Assembly (NCBI GenBank): GCA_031835245.1
Contig: JAVKOQ010000486.1
Span: forward strand, 5,001-27,500
Length of the DNA: 22,500 nt
DNA from: Balamuthia mandrillaris
Taxonomy: Eukaryota > Discosea > Longamoebia > Balamuthiidae
Direction of reading: 5' to 3'
Positions 8,576-17,585 of the stretch are shown here, in pieces; the first letter of the stretch is position 1; every line of letters starts with the position of its first letter. The position numbers were made by a program, and so were the translations under genes. Under the pieces are notes generated by a model. The model worked only from the letters and a program-made list of their open reading frames with translations. It was not told the DNA's origin and did no database searches.

Positions 8576-9394
8576 TTAAGGGGGCCTGCTTGGGTTCGTC
8601 CCATACTCGAAAGGAAACTTAACAAACTTTATGGGATTTAATATGTGCTGAGTATGTGCACAAATAGAGAAGAGTTTTATTGAAGCTGCAGCTTTTGTGT
8701 TCTCACACTGCAGAGGACAGCAAGTGAGAAGTGCTGAGGATGTGCACAAACTGAGAAGTGTTTTATTGAAGTGCAGCTTTTGTGCTCTCACGCTGCAGAG
8801 GACCGCGGTGGTTGCTCCCGTCACGGAGCTGAGGAGCAGGAAGGCGGATGCGCTCGTGGCTTGTGATGCTGCAAGTAGTGTTGAAAGGCACTTGTTTCGG
8901 TGGCGTTGGTTTCTTTCTTTCTGGAGCTGCCTTTTGCGCCGTGTCTTGGCTTCTTGTTCCTCCTTTTCTTGTTGTTGCTGAGCTCGAAGACGCCGTTTGC
9001 TCTTGGCCATCTGCTTCCGTCGTTTTTCTTTCTGGAGCTCACACTGTTCCTTTGAGGGCAAGGGCAAGGGCGAGGGCGAGAGCAAGGGCGAGGACGAGGG
9101 TGAAGGTGAACCTGAGGGTAAAGAGGGTGAGGTTAAAGAGCAAGGGCAAGGCAAAGATAAAGACAAACCTGAAGGAAAACCCAGCCTGTGTTCATTTTCA
9201 GCCTCCTGTGGTTGGTCTTGGGTGGAAGGTGCTTTGGATAACCGCCATGCTCGGCAACGACGGTCTGAAGCATTCTTTTGTTCTCACCTTTTTTTCAGTC
9301 GCTGCTGTTCCTCTTGTTCCTTCTCCTCCTGTTCTCGTTTTTTTTGCGCATAGTAGCTGCGTTGATAAAGGCGTTGATACTCCTGTCGGTTCAT
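8576..9394 (-). pseudogene. Lys/Arg/Gln-rich coiled-coil protein gene inside the TTAA element
   Basis: One frame runs from ATG at 9394 to TAA at 8578-8576, so the stop codon falls inside the flanking TTAA. It has 273 codons including the stop and is open apart from a single TGA at codon 37 (9286-9284). The N-terminus is charged (NRQEYQRLYQRSYYAQKKRE) and followed by Glu/Gln-rich sequence. A middle part is Ser/Pro/Leu-rich, encoded by a six-base repeat (9060-9160). A strongly basic coiled coil comes next (KEKRRKQMAKSKRRLRA, QQQQEKEEQEAKTRRKRQ), then a less convincing tail over a tandem duplication. The TGA lies inside AAAG|GTGAGA, a good splice donor, and an acceptor CTCAAAG precedes the second basic block near 9052. 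Splicing this pair would shift frame to a shorter ending at about 8821. So it is either a one-stop pseudogene or an intron-containing gene. No known domain was recognised; it is not a transposase by any visible motif. Confidence 0.45.
8645..8804. repeat. Tandem duplication, ~80-86 bp unit, two copies
   Basis: Copy 1 starts at 8645 and copy 2 at 8731, both beginning GTGCTGAG and ending near CTGCAGAGGAC, with scattered differences. Each carries TTTATT (8676-8681 and 8762-8767), which is AATAAA on the minus strand. The duplication therefore doubles a probable polyadenylation signal for the minus-strand gene. Confidence 0.85.
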
Positions 9395-9583
9395 CTTTCT
9401 TTTTTTTTTGGTTGTCTACAAAAAATGTTTAGAAAATGCCTTTCTAAACTTTAGTAGGGAAATCCATATAAAACCATATCGCTGATGACAAACGGCAATA
9501 CCACCTCCGCTTCCTGCTCGACAAAAAAAAAATCCCCTTGATCTGTACCATGTCAACAAAAGCAGGAAAACATACGTAGATCA

Positions 9584-9599
9584 AGCGTTCCGGAACGCT
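9584..9599. promoter_or_regulatory. 16-bp perfect palindrome upstream of the element's gene
   Basis: AGCGTTCCGGAACGCT is its own reverse complement. It lies about 190 bases upstream of the ATG at 9394 on the minus strand and about 55 bases from the right end of the TTAA element. It contains TTCnnGAA, the core of a heat-shock element, but could equally be a transposase-binding subterminal site. Confidence 0.45.
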
Positions 9600-9656
9600 C
9601 GACCTTTTTGTCAAGACGACACGACTGATCCTTATGATCCGAGCAGGCCCCCTTAA

Positions 9657-10049
9657 AGTGTCAAAGAATAAGCTCATCAACATCATTAAGAACCTTTGTA
9701 TAGTCTTCTCCTTCTCCTTTTCCTTCTCCTTCTCTTTCTTCTTCTCCTTTTTCTTCTCCTTCTCTTTCTTCTCCTCCTGCTCCTTCTTCTTCTCCTTTTC
9801 CTTCTTCTTCTCTTTTTTCCTTTCCCTCTTGTTCTCCTTCTGTTTTTCCTACTTATTCTTCTTCTTCTCTTTTTTTTTTCATCTTGTCCTTCATCTTGTC
9901 CTTCATTTTGTCTTTCTTCATCTTTTGTTATACCTTATTTAGCACCAATGGAATTAGATTGCTCTTCAGTAAAGACTTGTTTGGGTGTGAATGAAAACAT
10001 GCAACTTGATATACATTCTGTAGGAAGAAGAATGGAAATTGGGTACTGA
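9657..10049 (+). other. Pyrimidine-rich simple repeat with a short coding-like tail
   Basis: From about 9706 to 9890 the plus strand is CTTCTC-type repeat, open in two frames only because it lacks purines. The next 120 bases look more like coding sequence in one frame (PYLAPMELDCSSVK...SVGRRMEIGY, stop at 10049). No start or family could be assigned. This segment probably continues the DNA interrupted by the TTAA element. Confidence 0.4.
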
Positions 10050-10136
10050 AGCTTTCACTCTAACTTTTAAAAGCTTGCATTATTTATTTAGGTAAATTTA
10101 ATGAAGGAGATTCTGTTGCTTTGAAGCATATATGTG

Positions 10137-10515
10137 ATATGGAGGTTGGAGGACCATATGTTTCTTTAACTAGGCAAAGCCTAGAACAGAATCAAGAAAG
10201 TGGAAGGATGGGCCACTTTTTTTTAAAATGCCCTTTCAAAGAGAAGGGCATGGTTTGTGGTAAGCCCTCTCTAATGAGAAGGCAAGTGCCCTTCAAGAAG
10301 AGGGCTGTAATCCTTCCAGCAAGAAGGACTACTCCAAGTCCTCCCTTTTGGGAAGACAAATCCCAAGTCCTCATCTTTTGAGGAAGATACTATTTTAATG
10401 GGGGACATCCCATTACATAGCTGATGTAATAATATGGAGGTTGAAGGATTACATCACTTTGTTAAGCCAGTTTTTTGAAGTGAGATAGAAAAAGTGGATA
10501 GATGGGCCACTTTTT
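10137..10515. repeat. Cluster of about eleven consecutive short inverted repeats
   Basis: Back-to-back stems with 5-9 bp perfect arms include: ATATGG/CCATAT (10137-10159), CTAGGC/GCCTAG (10170-10184), AAAGTGG/CCACTTT (10197-10219), ATGCCCTT/AAGGGCAT (10228-10251), CCTTC/GAAGG (10312-10327), GGACT/AGTCC (10326-10341), TTGGGA/TCCCAA (10348-10366), TCCTC/GAGGA (10368-10384), AATGGG/CCCATT (10397-10414), TGATGTAAT/ATTACATCA (10422-10456) and AAAAAGTGG/CCACTTTTT (10489-10515). The outer stems belong to a degenerate direct repeat (about 10137-10230 and 10431-10525, sharing ATATGGAGGTTG and GATGGGCCACTTTTT). No coding function is apparent. Confidence 0.7.
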
Positions 10516-10823
10516 CAAATGAGTATTAAGGAAAGTATTTCTTTTTTTCTTTTTATTGGAATAGCATTCTCATTTTTTTTTGTGTTAAGTTTTGTTTGAC
10601 AAAAAGTTTAAATTTGCTTTTTTTAAAGAATGTAACTCTCTCTTTGTTTTTTTTATTTTTTTCCTATTTAACCATTGTTTTTGCCTCAAAACAAATAGCC
10701 ACAATCTAATCAACATACACAAAAAACCACCTAAACTGTTATACCACTCTCCCATAAGTTTTGGTTATTTTTTGTTAGTTTTGTGATAAGGCCGGTGAGG
10801 GAACAACCCAAAGGATACCAACT
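10516..10823. other. AT-rich sequence without recognised features
   Basis: Long T runs and short meaningless frames. The last 60 bases may be the leader next to the possible LTR at 10824. Confidence 0.5.
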
Positions 10824-11165
10824 TGTTGTGTGCAGGGAAAGACCTTTATAGAATGAAAGAAAGATATATATATACAAGGAGAGATAGGGATAGGTATTAT
10901 GGGAAGAAGAAAGAACTGCTCAGGTACTCTTAATGCCAATGCTGTTCAAAAATATAAGTTGACACATTCAGAGCTACTGCTGTGAAGCCAGCAAGAAAAG
11001 GATACCAAAATGGGAAAGTGTGAAGCAAAGCAAGCTCATGATGCTGCCCAAGTTGCTACATGTGAGGTGAATGGCTAGCTGCCCATTGTGAGGACTAATC
11101 AGGTGAAGGAGGGTAGTGGAAGATATGCTGCTCATGTGCACAAATAGTGCTGTGTTTGGTCAACA
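10824..11165 (-). repeat. Possible LTR (family C), minus orientation
   Basis: Read on the minus strand, the segment begins TGTTGACC at 11165, contains a TATA-like TATATATATA (around 10866-10875) and ends ACACAACA at 10824. Four bases later comes TTGGTATC, the start of a common initiator-tRNA primer-binding site. No second copy and no target duplication were found, so the limits rest on motif positions alone. Confidence 0.35.
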
Positions 11166-11519
11166 CAAAACACTAATAAGGAAAGAGTAATACATAGGGA
11201 ACTTGATAATAGGGTGGGGTTATGCTGTAGTTTGAAATAAATTTTTGGATAATTTTTCAATACCTCCATTGAAAAGTTGTCACCTGGTGCAGTGTGTTAA
11301 ATGCTGTCATTTGGGCAGCAGTGGTCAGCAAGACAGAAGAATAAAAGAAAGGATCAAAGTTATGAGGTGAAACATGAGATTAGCTATGTTTACTCAAAAA
11401 GATAGAACTGAAAAACACTAAGGTGATGTAATCACCAAGCTCCACATTTTTGAAAGGCACTTTAAGAACTAAGAAACCAAGAAGCCACTTTCATCCTTAA
11501 GTCTCCACCAGTTTATCAC
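11166..11519. other. No recognised feature
   Basis: AT-rich non-coding sequence. I see no gene, repeat or element boundary here. Confidence 0.5.
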
Positions 11520-11604
11520 ACACTTTGCTTATAACTCCTTTGTTCCCTTGTTTTCTCTTTGAATAATACTTGGCCCTGTCTATTCATGTTATTCATTCCT
11601 TTCT
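11520..11604 (+). repeat. Degraded family B LTR 3' fragment
   Basis: The motif series TTTGTTCCCTTGTT, CTCTTTGAATAATAC, TTGGCCC and CATGTTATTC follows the 3' half of the family B LTR at 12211-12469, with more differences. The upstream half is absent. Confidence 0.55.
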
Positions 11605-12210
11605 ACAGTTCTTTGTGCATTATCAACATATTGGCAAAGTTAATAATGAAAAGGGTAAAATCAGGAATAGTGAAAAAATAGCCACTGATGATGGAAGTGT
11701 TGAGTGCAGTTCTTATGTCCTTAAAGATTTTATACAGGAAGTGAGGTATCATCTTTATTATTATCTTTTTCTTCTTCATTGTATAGAATGTTAATAATAT
11801 CTTTGATCAGTTCCTAGAAAAAGTGAATGAAGGAGTGGGGATTTTTTTTGAGTGTATAAGTTATCAAGTTTTATTAATCTTTGTCATAACCTGGCCTTGA
11901 GTTGTGTCAATTCCTATCTTTCCTACATTTAGAAAAGGAGAAAAATTGAGAAGATGAGTAGTTTACTCTTATTTTAATAGACCTGCTTTATATGGCAGAA
12001 AACAGGTTCAAAAGAGAAAAACTGTACATTTCAAACCGAGATCACACTACATGACAACTCCTTTTAACTTTTTTAATAGGTTCCAAAAGTGTTGTTGTAA
12101 CTCTTGAAGTATTTACTTTGATAATAATATGTTAATTAACTTCCAATTTGAGTAATGATAGTTATATAATTTGCTTTCATAATAATAATTGAAATGATTA
12201 GTGGTGAATA
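11605..12210. other. AT-rich stretch without recognised gene
   Basis: Short plus-strand frames occur here but have no recognisable composition or motif. Possibly old internal sequence of a family B element, since about 11630-11660 resembles 12485-12515. Confidence 0.4.
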
Positions 12211-12469
12211 TGATGAGATTTACTCTCAACATATTAGTTTTATTGCTCCTTTCCTTTCTGTGAACATTTGTGACATGGACCAATCACCTGCTGCCACATT
12301 GTTAGGCTTCTTCCTTTTATTCCATTACTTTCTTTTCTCTTTCTTTCAGTTAGTTAGTTTTGTTTTGTTTATACCACAACTTCCCCTCTTGATACCCTTT
12401 GTTCCCTAGTTCCCTCTTTGAATGATACATTTTGGCCCCATCTGTTCGTGTTATTCCCCCTTTCTAACA
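12211..12469 (+). repeat. Family B solo LTR with AATA target duplication
   Basis: 259 bp beginning TGATGAGATTTACTCTC and ending CCTTTCTAACA. AATA lies immediately before (12207-12210) and after (12470-12473). It contains the family-wide blocks TGTGACATGGACCAATCACC, CCCTTTGTTCCC and GTTCGTGTTATTC. With no internal region attached it is a solo LTR left by recombination between the two LTRs of a former element. Confidence 0.8.
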
Positions 12470-12473
12470 AATA

Positions 12474-12858
12474 GGTATATATACAATTTAAAGTTAATAA
12501 AGAAAAGGGGAGAATGTAAGTTTGTACCACTGGAATCAGTTACCTAAATAAATGAGGCACATATCTAAAAGAGAAAATGAGAAACTGACATATTATCTTA
12601 AAGGGCTTATTAAAAAAGAATTGACAACTTTGTGTGAAAAGCTTATCAGAAAACCAAGATGATGAACAATTACTATAAAAGATAAAAGTTTGTCAATTTT
12701 TAATTTCACTTTTTTTATTATTTCTATGTGTATACTTAGGACAAGTACAAACTTTGAAATGTCTCATTTGGTTTTTACTTCATCTATTGCCTTCTAATTA
12801 TGTTATTGTTTTTTGTTAAGGGGTTTAAAAAAGGTTATTTACTGTAATATATTTACAT
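12474..12858. other. No recognised feature
   Basis: AT-rich non-coding DNA between two solo LTRs. I see no gene or boundary in it. Confidence 0.5.
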
Positions 12859-13237
12859 TGTTAGAACCTGAGCATAGAACCAAGACAGGAACCAAGAGAA
12901 AGACGGGAGCCAAACGTATTTAATGAGAGGAAGAAAACAAGTGTGTTTGTGAGTGTGTTGTTTCTTCGTTTGTTCGTCTGTGTGTTCTTGGTTGTGGGAA
13001 AAGTATATATAGTTGAGAAGGCAACCAAGGAAGGAAAGGGGCTCGGGGTTGGGGAGTGACTTCTTGGTTTCTTTGTTCTTAAGTTCTAGGCTCGGGAAAG
13101 TTCCAGGGAAGGCAGGAGAAAGATCTTCGGAATGGCTCAGTGTCAACATAAAAGATCGATAATAGTTGACATGAGATTGTCGACAGAAAAGAGAAAAGAA
13201 ACAAAGAAAGAGTTGGTTATGTTGGCAGTTGCCAACA
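12859..13237 (-). repeat. Family A solo LTR with ACAT target duplication
   Basis: 379 bp. On the minus strand it begins TGTTGGCAACTGCCAACA and ends GGTTCTAACA. ACAT flanks both sides (12855-12858 and 13238-13241). It contains a TATA box (TATATATA, around 13004-13011) ahead of a likely transcript start. By eye it is very similar to the copy at 17586-17976, apart from a 12-bp length difference in the TTTCTT tract. The open frame over it is an LTR artefact shared by both copies. Confidence 0.9.
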
Positions 13238-13268
13238 ACATAAACTCTGTTTGTGAAAATCTATGTCA

Positions 13269-13423
13269 GATATCCATGGATATCTTGTTGGATATTTGCT
13301 GTTTTTATTTGAAAAACTTAGAATAATATGGGTTTCATTTACTTTTTTAAATAAAAACAGTGGATATCCAACTAAATAACTACCTTTTATGGGAATAATC
13401 CATAAAAATCGGCAGGTATCTGC
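13269..13423. repeat. Palindrome cluster built on GGATATCC
   Basis: It contains a 16-bp perfect palindrome (GATATCCATGGATATC, 13269-13284) and 24-bp inverted arms (13287-13310 and 13349-13372, 21 of 24 matching). Inside the right arm is TGGATATCCA (13361-13370). TTTTATGG/CCATAAAA (13385-13407) and GCAG/CTGC (13412-13423) follow. It starts about 30 bases beyond the family A solo LTR. It may be a small foldback element, but no target duplication was found. Confidence 0.65.
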
Positions 13424-14051
13424 TTTATCTTTTGACAAAGAATCATATTTAGAAAATATATAAAACAAAAGTGCATTGTATACATAAAATTGAGACCTAC
13501 ATTTAAGAAATAGCAATGCTTCATTAAATACTTATTTTATATCACAACAAAGGAAAATAATGAAGAAGAAATATTACATAGCATGAATTTAACATTAATA
13601 TAAATGTTATACAAAATAAAAATAAGAAAAATGTCCATATAGTTATAATCTTTTGGCTGTTTATTGTGTTTTTTTATCTTTATGACTTTTTTTTTGCTGT
13701 TGAGCCAACAACAACCACAACGACAACAACAAGAACCAACACATTGGTTGCAATCAAGCCGACGAACCTGCACACTGCTCGCAGCAATTTACTATAGTCA
13801 CTTTCCTATAGTAATTTTGGCTTTTTTTTAACATCAAAAAGAAGTATATCAATGATCATGTAGATATGAGTATATTATTCTTATTAAAGCAGCAGTAGAG
13901 AGCTAAAATATCTATGAAAACTCTTTGGGTAGAATTAAAATAACCAAGTTTATTTGATTTAGATTGCTAGCTAATAATTTGCCAATGGCCTGGTTTAAAG
14001 TTTCATAAGACAGCAACTATAATTGCTTTATGTTTGTTTTACTTAAAACCT
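13424..14051. other. AT-rich sequence with one perfect inverted repeat
   Basis: No gene seen. TTACTATAG/CTATAGTAA forms a 9-bp stem with an 8-base loop at 13789-13814. A CAA-type simple repeat lies around 13706-13742. Confidence 0.5.
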
Positions 14052-14300
14052 TGTCAAAAGGAATGAATAACATAAATATATGTGGCCAAAATGTATTTAA
14101 AAAGGAAACAAAGAAACAGAAGGTGTCAAAAGGAAAGATGTAATGACAAATTAAAAAAGAGAAAAAACATCAAAATAAAAGAAAAAAGGCTAGCAATATG
14201 AAAACAAATTAGTCGAAATCATAGATGTTGGCAAGAAGAAAAGAAAGGAAGGAGAAACTAAGCTGATTTATTGAGAATGATTTTAAATAATATTAGATAA
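14052..14300 (-). repeat. Old family B LTR, minus orientation
   Basis: The minus-strand reading follows the family B LTR from GAATGAATAACAT (complement of its 3' end) through GGCCAAAATGTATTT and GGTGTCAAAAGG to TTATTGAGAATGA (complement of its 5' end), with many differences. The left start at 14052 is fair. The right end is approximate, and I could not fix a target duplication. Confidence 0.6.
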
Positions 14301-14408
14301 CAACAAAACTATTCCCCCCCCCTCCTCCCCAAAAACTACGGAAGAAATGGGAGAGTAAACACTTGGTGACAGTTGCACAAAAATAATAAGTTGGTATAAT
14401 TACATATT

Positions 14409-14490
14409 AGGGTGGGACAACTACCTGAGGGGTGGAACTTTACTGAAGGGTGGGGACCTTTACTGTTGTAGGGTAGGATGTTTACCTGAT
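14409..14490. repeat. Four-unit ~20-bp tandem repeat
   Basis: Four imperfect units start with GGGTGG or GGGTAGG and end in a variant of TTTACTGA or TTACCTGA. G is confined to the plus strand. No function is apparent. Confidence 0.65.
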
Positions 14491-14767
14491 TTGCCTATTG
14501 AGAATTACATATATATGAACTTGTACCTGAAAGAAGACAATAAATATGGAACAAATTTATAGTGAGAAAGGACACCTTTAGATCCAGAGATCAAGGTAAC
14601 CAAGGTTGTCAAGAAGGCTACAATTCTCAATTGCCGAGCTTGAAGAAACTGTGAGCAAATTGGTTGAAAACACCAAGGTGATCTTGGATATCAACATAAT
14701 TAATCAAAGAGATGATTTTGGAGATTGGCAAAAAAGGATGAAGAGAAAAAAGAAGAAAGGGAAGAAA

Positions 14768-14896
14768 AGAGTTAGTTATGTTGGTAGTCACCAACAACAC
14801 CACACCTTTTCCTCTTGATGCCCTTTGTTCCCTTGTTCTCTCTTTGAATAATACATTTTGGCTCCATCCATTCGTGTTATTTGCCCTTTTTAACAT
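14768..14896. repeat. Junction of family A-like and family B LTR fragments
   Basis: 14768-14796 resembles the terminal 28 bases of the family A LTR in minus orientation (GTTATGTTGGTAGTCACCAACA). It runs straight into the 3' half of a family B LTR in plus orientation (CACACCTTTTCCTC to TTTTTAACA at 14896). It looks like one fragment interrupted or joined to another. Confidence 0.55.
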
Positions 14897-15555
14897 TTTT
14901 TTGATAGCCAGAAATATTATTTTGGTATCATAATTTACAAAAAGAATACAAAATTCGAGATATTTTCCCTGACTGCCTTCAAGAAGCATTTGGAATACCT
15001 TCAAGCCACCCTTGAGAATACCTGTCTTTATGCTATGGAAGAGCTTGAAAAAGCCATCATAGCCTCGACCCCAAAGGAAGAAGAAGAGTATCAGAAAAAA
15101 GCTATCTTCTTTGGTAACTAAATTGACTGGCTATTGCAAGCAATTAATGACCTTCGAAAATAGGAAGTTCCCTCTTTTTTCCTGCCTTTCTATTCCTACT
15201 TCCTTTGTTCTTTCCTTCTCTATGACATCTGATCTGCTATTGTGATGGGCTCTTTTCCAAAAAGATTGTGTAAAGGATGACTTCCTTTTTCTACACTTAT
15301 GAAGCCCAATTTCGCCTTTTTCTTGGCTTCCTCAATAGTGTTGACCTCTGTCTTTGTTCTATGCCAACTGTCTTACAACACCGCTGCTTCATCTACTTTT
15401 TAGCTCAATTAATGAAAAAATCAATCCTTTTTCTTATTTGTAGTATGATGAAGTTGATAGCTACTATAAGTACTGTTGTGCAATAAATGAGTTGGAAGAA
15501 AACTCACTTAATCACAACCCCTATAGTTAACTCCAGCAAGAGAGGAAGTGAGATT
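14897..15555. other. Stretch with one coding-like segment (about 14955-15121)
   Basis: In one plus frame about 14955-15121 reads with protein-like composition (TAFKKHLEYLQATLENT, MEELEKAIIASTPKEEEEY) before a stop. There is no start codon or family. Position just after a family B LTR fragment suggests old element-internal sequence, but that is a guess. The rest is AT-rich with nothing recognised. Confidence 0.35.
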
Positions 15556-15820
15556 TGTTGGAAAGGGCGAATAACATGAACGGATGGGGCCAAAACGTAT
15601 TATTCAAAGAGAGAACAAAGGAACAAAGGGTGTCAAAAGGGAAAGGTGTGGTGTGAACGAAACAAAACTAACTAAAAGAAAGAGAGAAGGAAGCAATTGA
15701 ATAAAAGGAAGAAACCTGGCAATGTGGCAGCAGGCGATTGGTCCATGTCACAGATGTCGATAGAAAGGAAAGGAAAGGAAAGGGGCAATGGAACTAATAT
15801 ATTGAGAGTAATTCTCAACA
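15556..15820 (-). repeat. Family B solo LTR with GATT target duplication
   Basis: 265 bp. On the minus strand it begins TGTTGAGAATTACTCTC and ends GCCCTTTCCAACA. GATT lies on both sides (15552-15555 and 15821-15824). It inserted into an older plus-strand copy of the same family, whose sequence resumes at 15825 with ACTCTCAACATATTAA, so the two copies are head to head. Confidence 0.85.
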
Positions 15821-15824
15821 GATT

Positions 15825-15956
15825 ACTCTCAACATATTAACTCCTTTGCTCCTTTTCCTTCCTTTTCTTCCTATCAATATTTGTGATGTGGACCAATTAT
15901 CTGTTGCTTCTTTGCTAGTTTTGATATTTGTGATATGGACTAATCACTTGCTGTCA
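15825..15956 (+). repeat. Older family B LTR fragment, interrupted by the Ty3 fossil
   Basis: ACTCTCAACATATTAA, TTTGTGATGTGGACCAATTA and TTTGTGATATGGACTAATCA follow the 5' half of the family B LTR, with the last block present twice as a short internal duplication. It ends abruptly at the first base of the Ty3 5' LTR (15957). The rest of this copy was not found on the far side of the Ty3 element. Confidence 0.6.
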
Positions 15957-16167
15957 TGTTGGAAAACCAACAATTCACATCATTATGACTTCCTGTTGAC
16001 ACTCTCCCTGGATACCTCAAATTTTCTCACCGCTTTTTATTTTCCCTTTTTCCTGGCGACACATTCAAAGCACACACTTTGGTTCACACTCCTTTTTCAT
16101 GTGAAAAAACCCAGAGTCGCTTACATGCCGTCCCTTTCTTGATTTGCAGGGTTATTCCCCATCAACA
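15957..16167 (+). repeat. 5' LTR of the Ty3 fossil
   Basis: It begins TGTTGGAAAACCAACA. The first 143 bases match the right LTR. The remaining ~68 bases to CATCAACA at 16167 have no partner and are included because the TG...CA rule and the short first part suggest a longer LTR. If the LTR were only 143 bp it would end at TTTTTCA (16099). Confidence 0.7.
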
Positions 16168-17585
16168 TTTTTTTAAGCGAACTCTTTGCAGCAAGAACAG
16201 CCAACCTCACCACAATGAGTGACGACAACAAGCGCAGCGCTCAACGTTTGGAACATTTATCTCCCACAGAACTTCATCTTCTCATCAAAAAGGAGCAAGC
16301 CTCCATTCACACAGGACAAGCTCCTTGAATCTCTGCACAATCACCAGATGATTAACAAGGATGAAACCTTCACCCATCTAACAACCACAAAACGGGAACT
16401 CTACTCTGCAGAGCAACGCATCCAGGAACTGGATCATGCTCTACAACAAGCAGAACAGAAAGACCCCCAATACCTCTCCAAACGGCTTGACAGCCTCGAG
16501 CTTCAAACCTCCAACATCTCCTTCCTTGTAGAAGCTGTTGATGTCCTCCTCAAGCACACCGACGAGTCCATCTTTGAGCGCTACGAGTTCACCAACACCA
16601 TCACACACACAGACAAACGGTTCAACACCCTCACCCGCCTCGTGAACAATATCACAGACCGCCTTGAATGCATCAAGCTCAACCAGGTAGTCATAGCCCA
16701 ACAGCAACAACACTCAGAGCCCGAGAAGGTCAAAGAAGGGGAAGAGAGCCTCTTCTTTGACAGTCCACCCCATGTAGCAGACACACCCTACCATGCGACT
16801 GACACACCATTCACAAAGCACCCATTATTCTCCCCTTCAGCATGACCTACCTCTCCAGACTCTCTTTCATTTTCCTCAAAGATTCCGGCTGGTCTGCCTG
16901 TCTACAATCCTGAACATGATGGCGACCCAGAACCCTTTCTTTGGCAACTGGAGAACAACCTTCAGATTGTCAACCTTCACCCCAGCATGTGAAACATGGC
17001 CCTCGCAAAATACACACAAGGGTCTAAGACCACCTCCAACTGGGTGCAAAACAATATAGTTATACCCCGCTTGTCATGGCATGAGGCCAGAGACCTCTTC
17101 ATCACCCACTTCAGCACAGAACTTCAAACCTGTCTCCATGACGAATTCTTCAAACTCAACTACCAACCCAAGGAACCAGTGAGAAAAGTCACTAAGAGGA
17201 TTGACAATATCCTTCAACAGATGACTGAGCAGCCGTCTGAAGCCCAAAAAAATAGCCACGCTGCCTCAACCCTTGTCTCCTGGAATCGGTCAGCAACGTA
17301 CTACTACTCTTGCGGAATGCAGAGAAATACGACCAAGCTGTACAGATAACTCTTAGCATCAAAGCCAATCTTTACGCACACAAGACTCCCTCTAGTACCA
17401 GCTGTCCTCTACACCCAACATCCAGACATTCAGCAGCTGAATGTAAACGAATTTAAAAGATGAAAGACAGCACCTAGACTCCTAGCAGGGCCAACACCAT
17501 AATGGCAACAACTACGGGTCCTCCTCATCTTCTTCCTCATCTTCAGGACATCCTCTGTCCTCCAACAAACACACCTGCTTAAGTG

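Larger units (their letters stand above)
8576..9656. mobile_element. Short inverted-repeat DNA transposon flanked by TTAA
   Basis: The inner ends are inverted repeats: GGGGGCCTGCTTGG (8580-8593) against CCGAGCAGGCCCCC (9639-9652), 13 of 14 matching. Each end is bounded by TTAA (8576-8579 and 9653-9656), as expected of piggyBac-type target duplication. Outside the TTAA the symmetry extends three more bases (ACT / AGT), which a palindromic target ACTTTAAAGT would explain. The unit is 1,073 bp plus duplication. It interrupts AT-rich sequence just after the polyA signal of the DDE transposase. No transposase of its own is visible, so it would be non-autonomous. Alternatively the TIR is 21 bp (8573-8593 and 9639-9659) with a different, unclear duplication. 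Confidence 0.65.

Noticed and set aside
9696-9942. Leucine- or Phe/Ser-rich membrane-like protein
   Set aside because: The sequence is a CTTCTC-type repeat open in two frames at once. No signal of selection in either.
10137-10515. CRISPR-like array
   Set aside because: Stems differ in sequence and spacing and there are no constant repeats. The DNA is eukaryotic.
12853-13149. Apparent conserved protein also found at 17686-18099
   Set aside because: Both are frames over copies of the same solo LTR. Shared sequence reflects the LTR, not a gene.
14930-14945. TTGGTATCATAA as a primer-binding site
   Set aside because: It lies about 30 bases from the nearest LTR end and matches an initiator-tRNA site over only eight bases.
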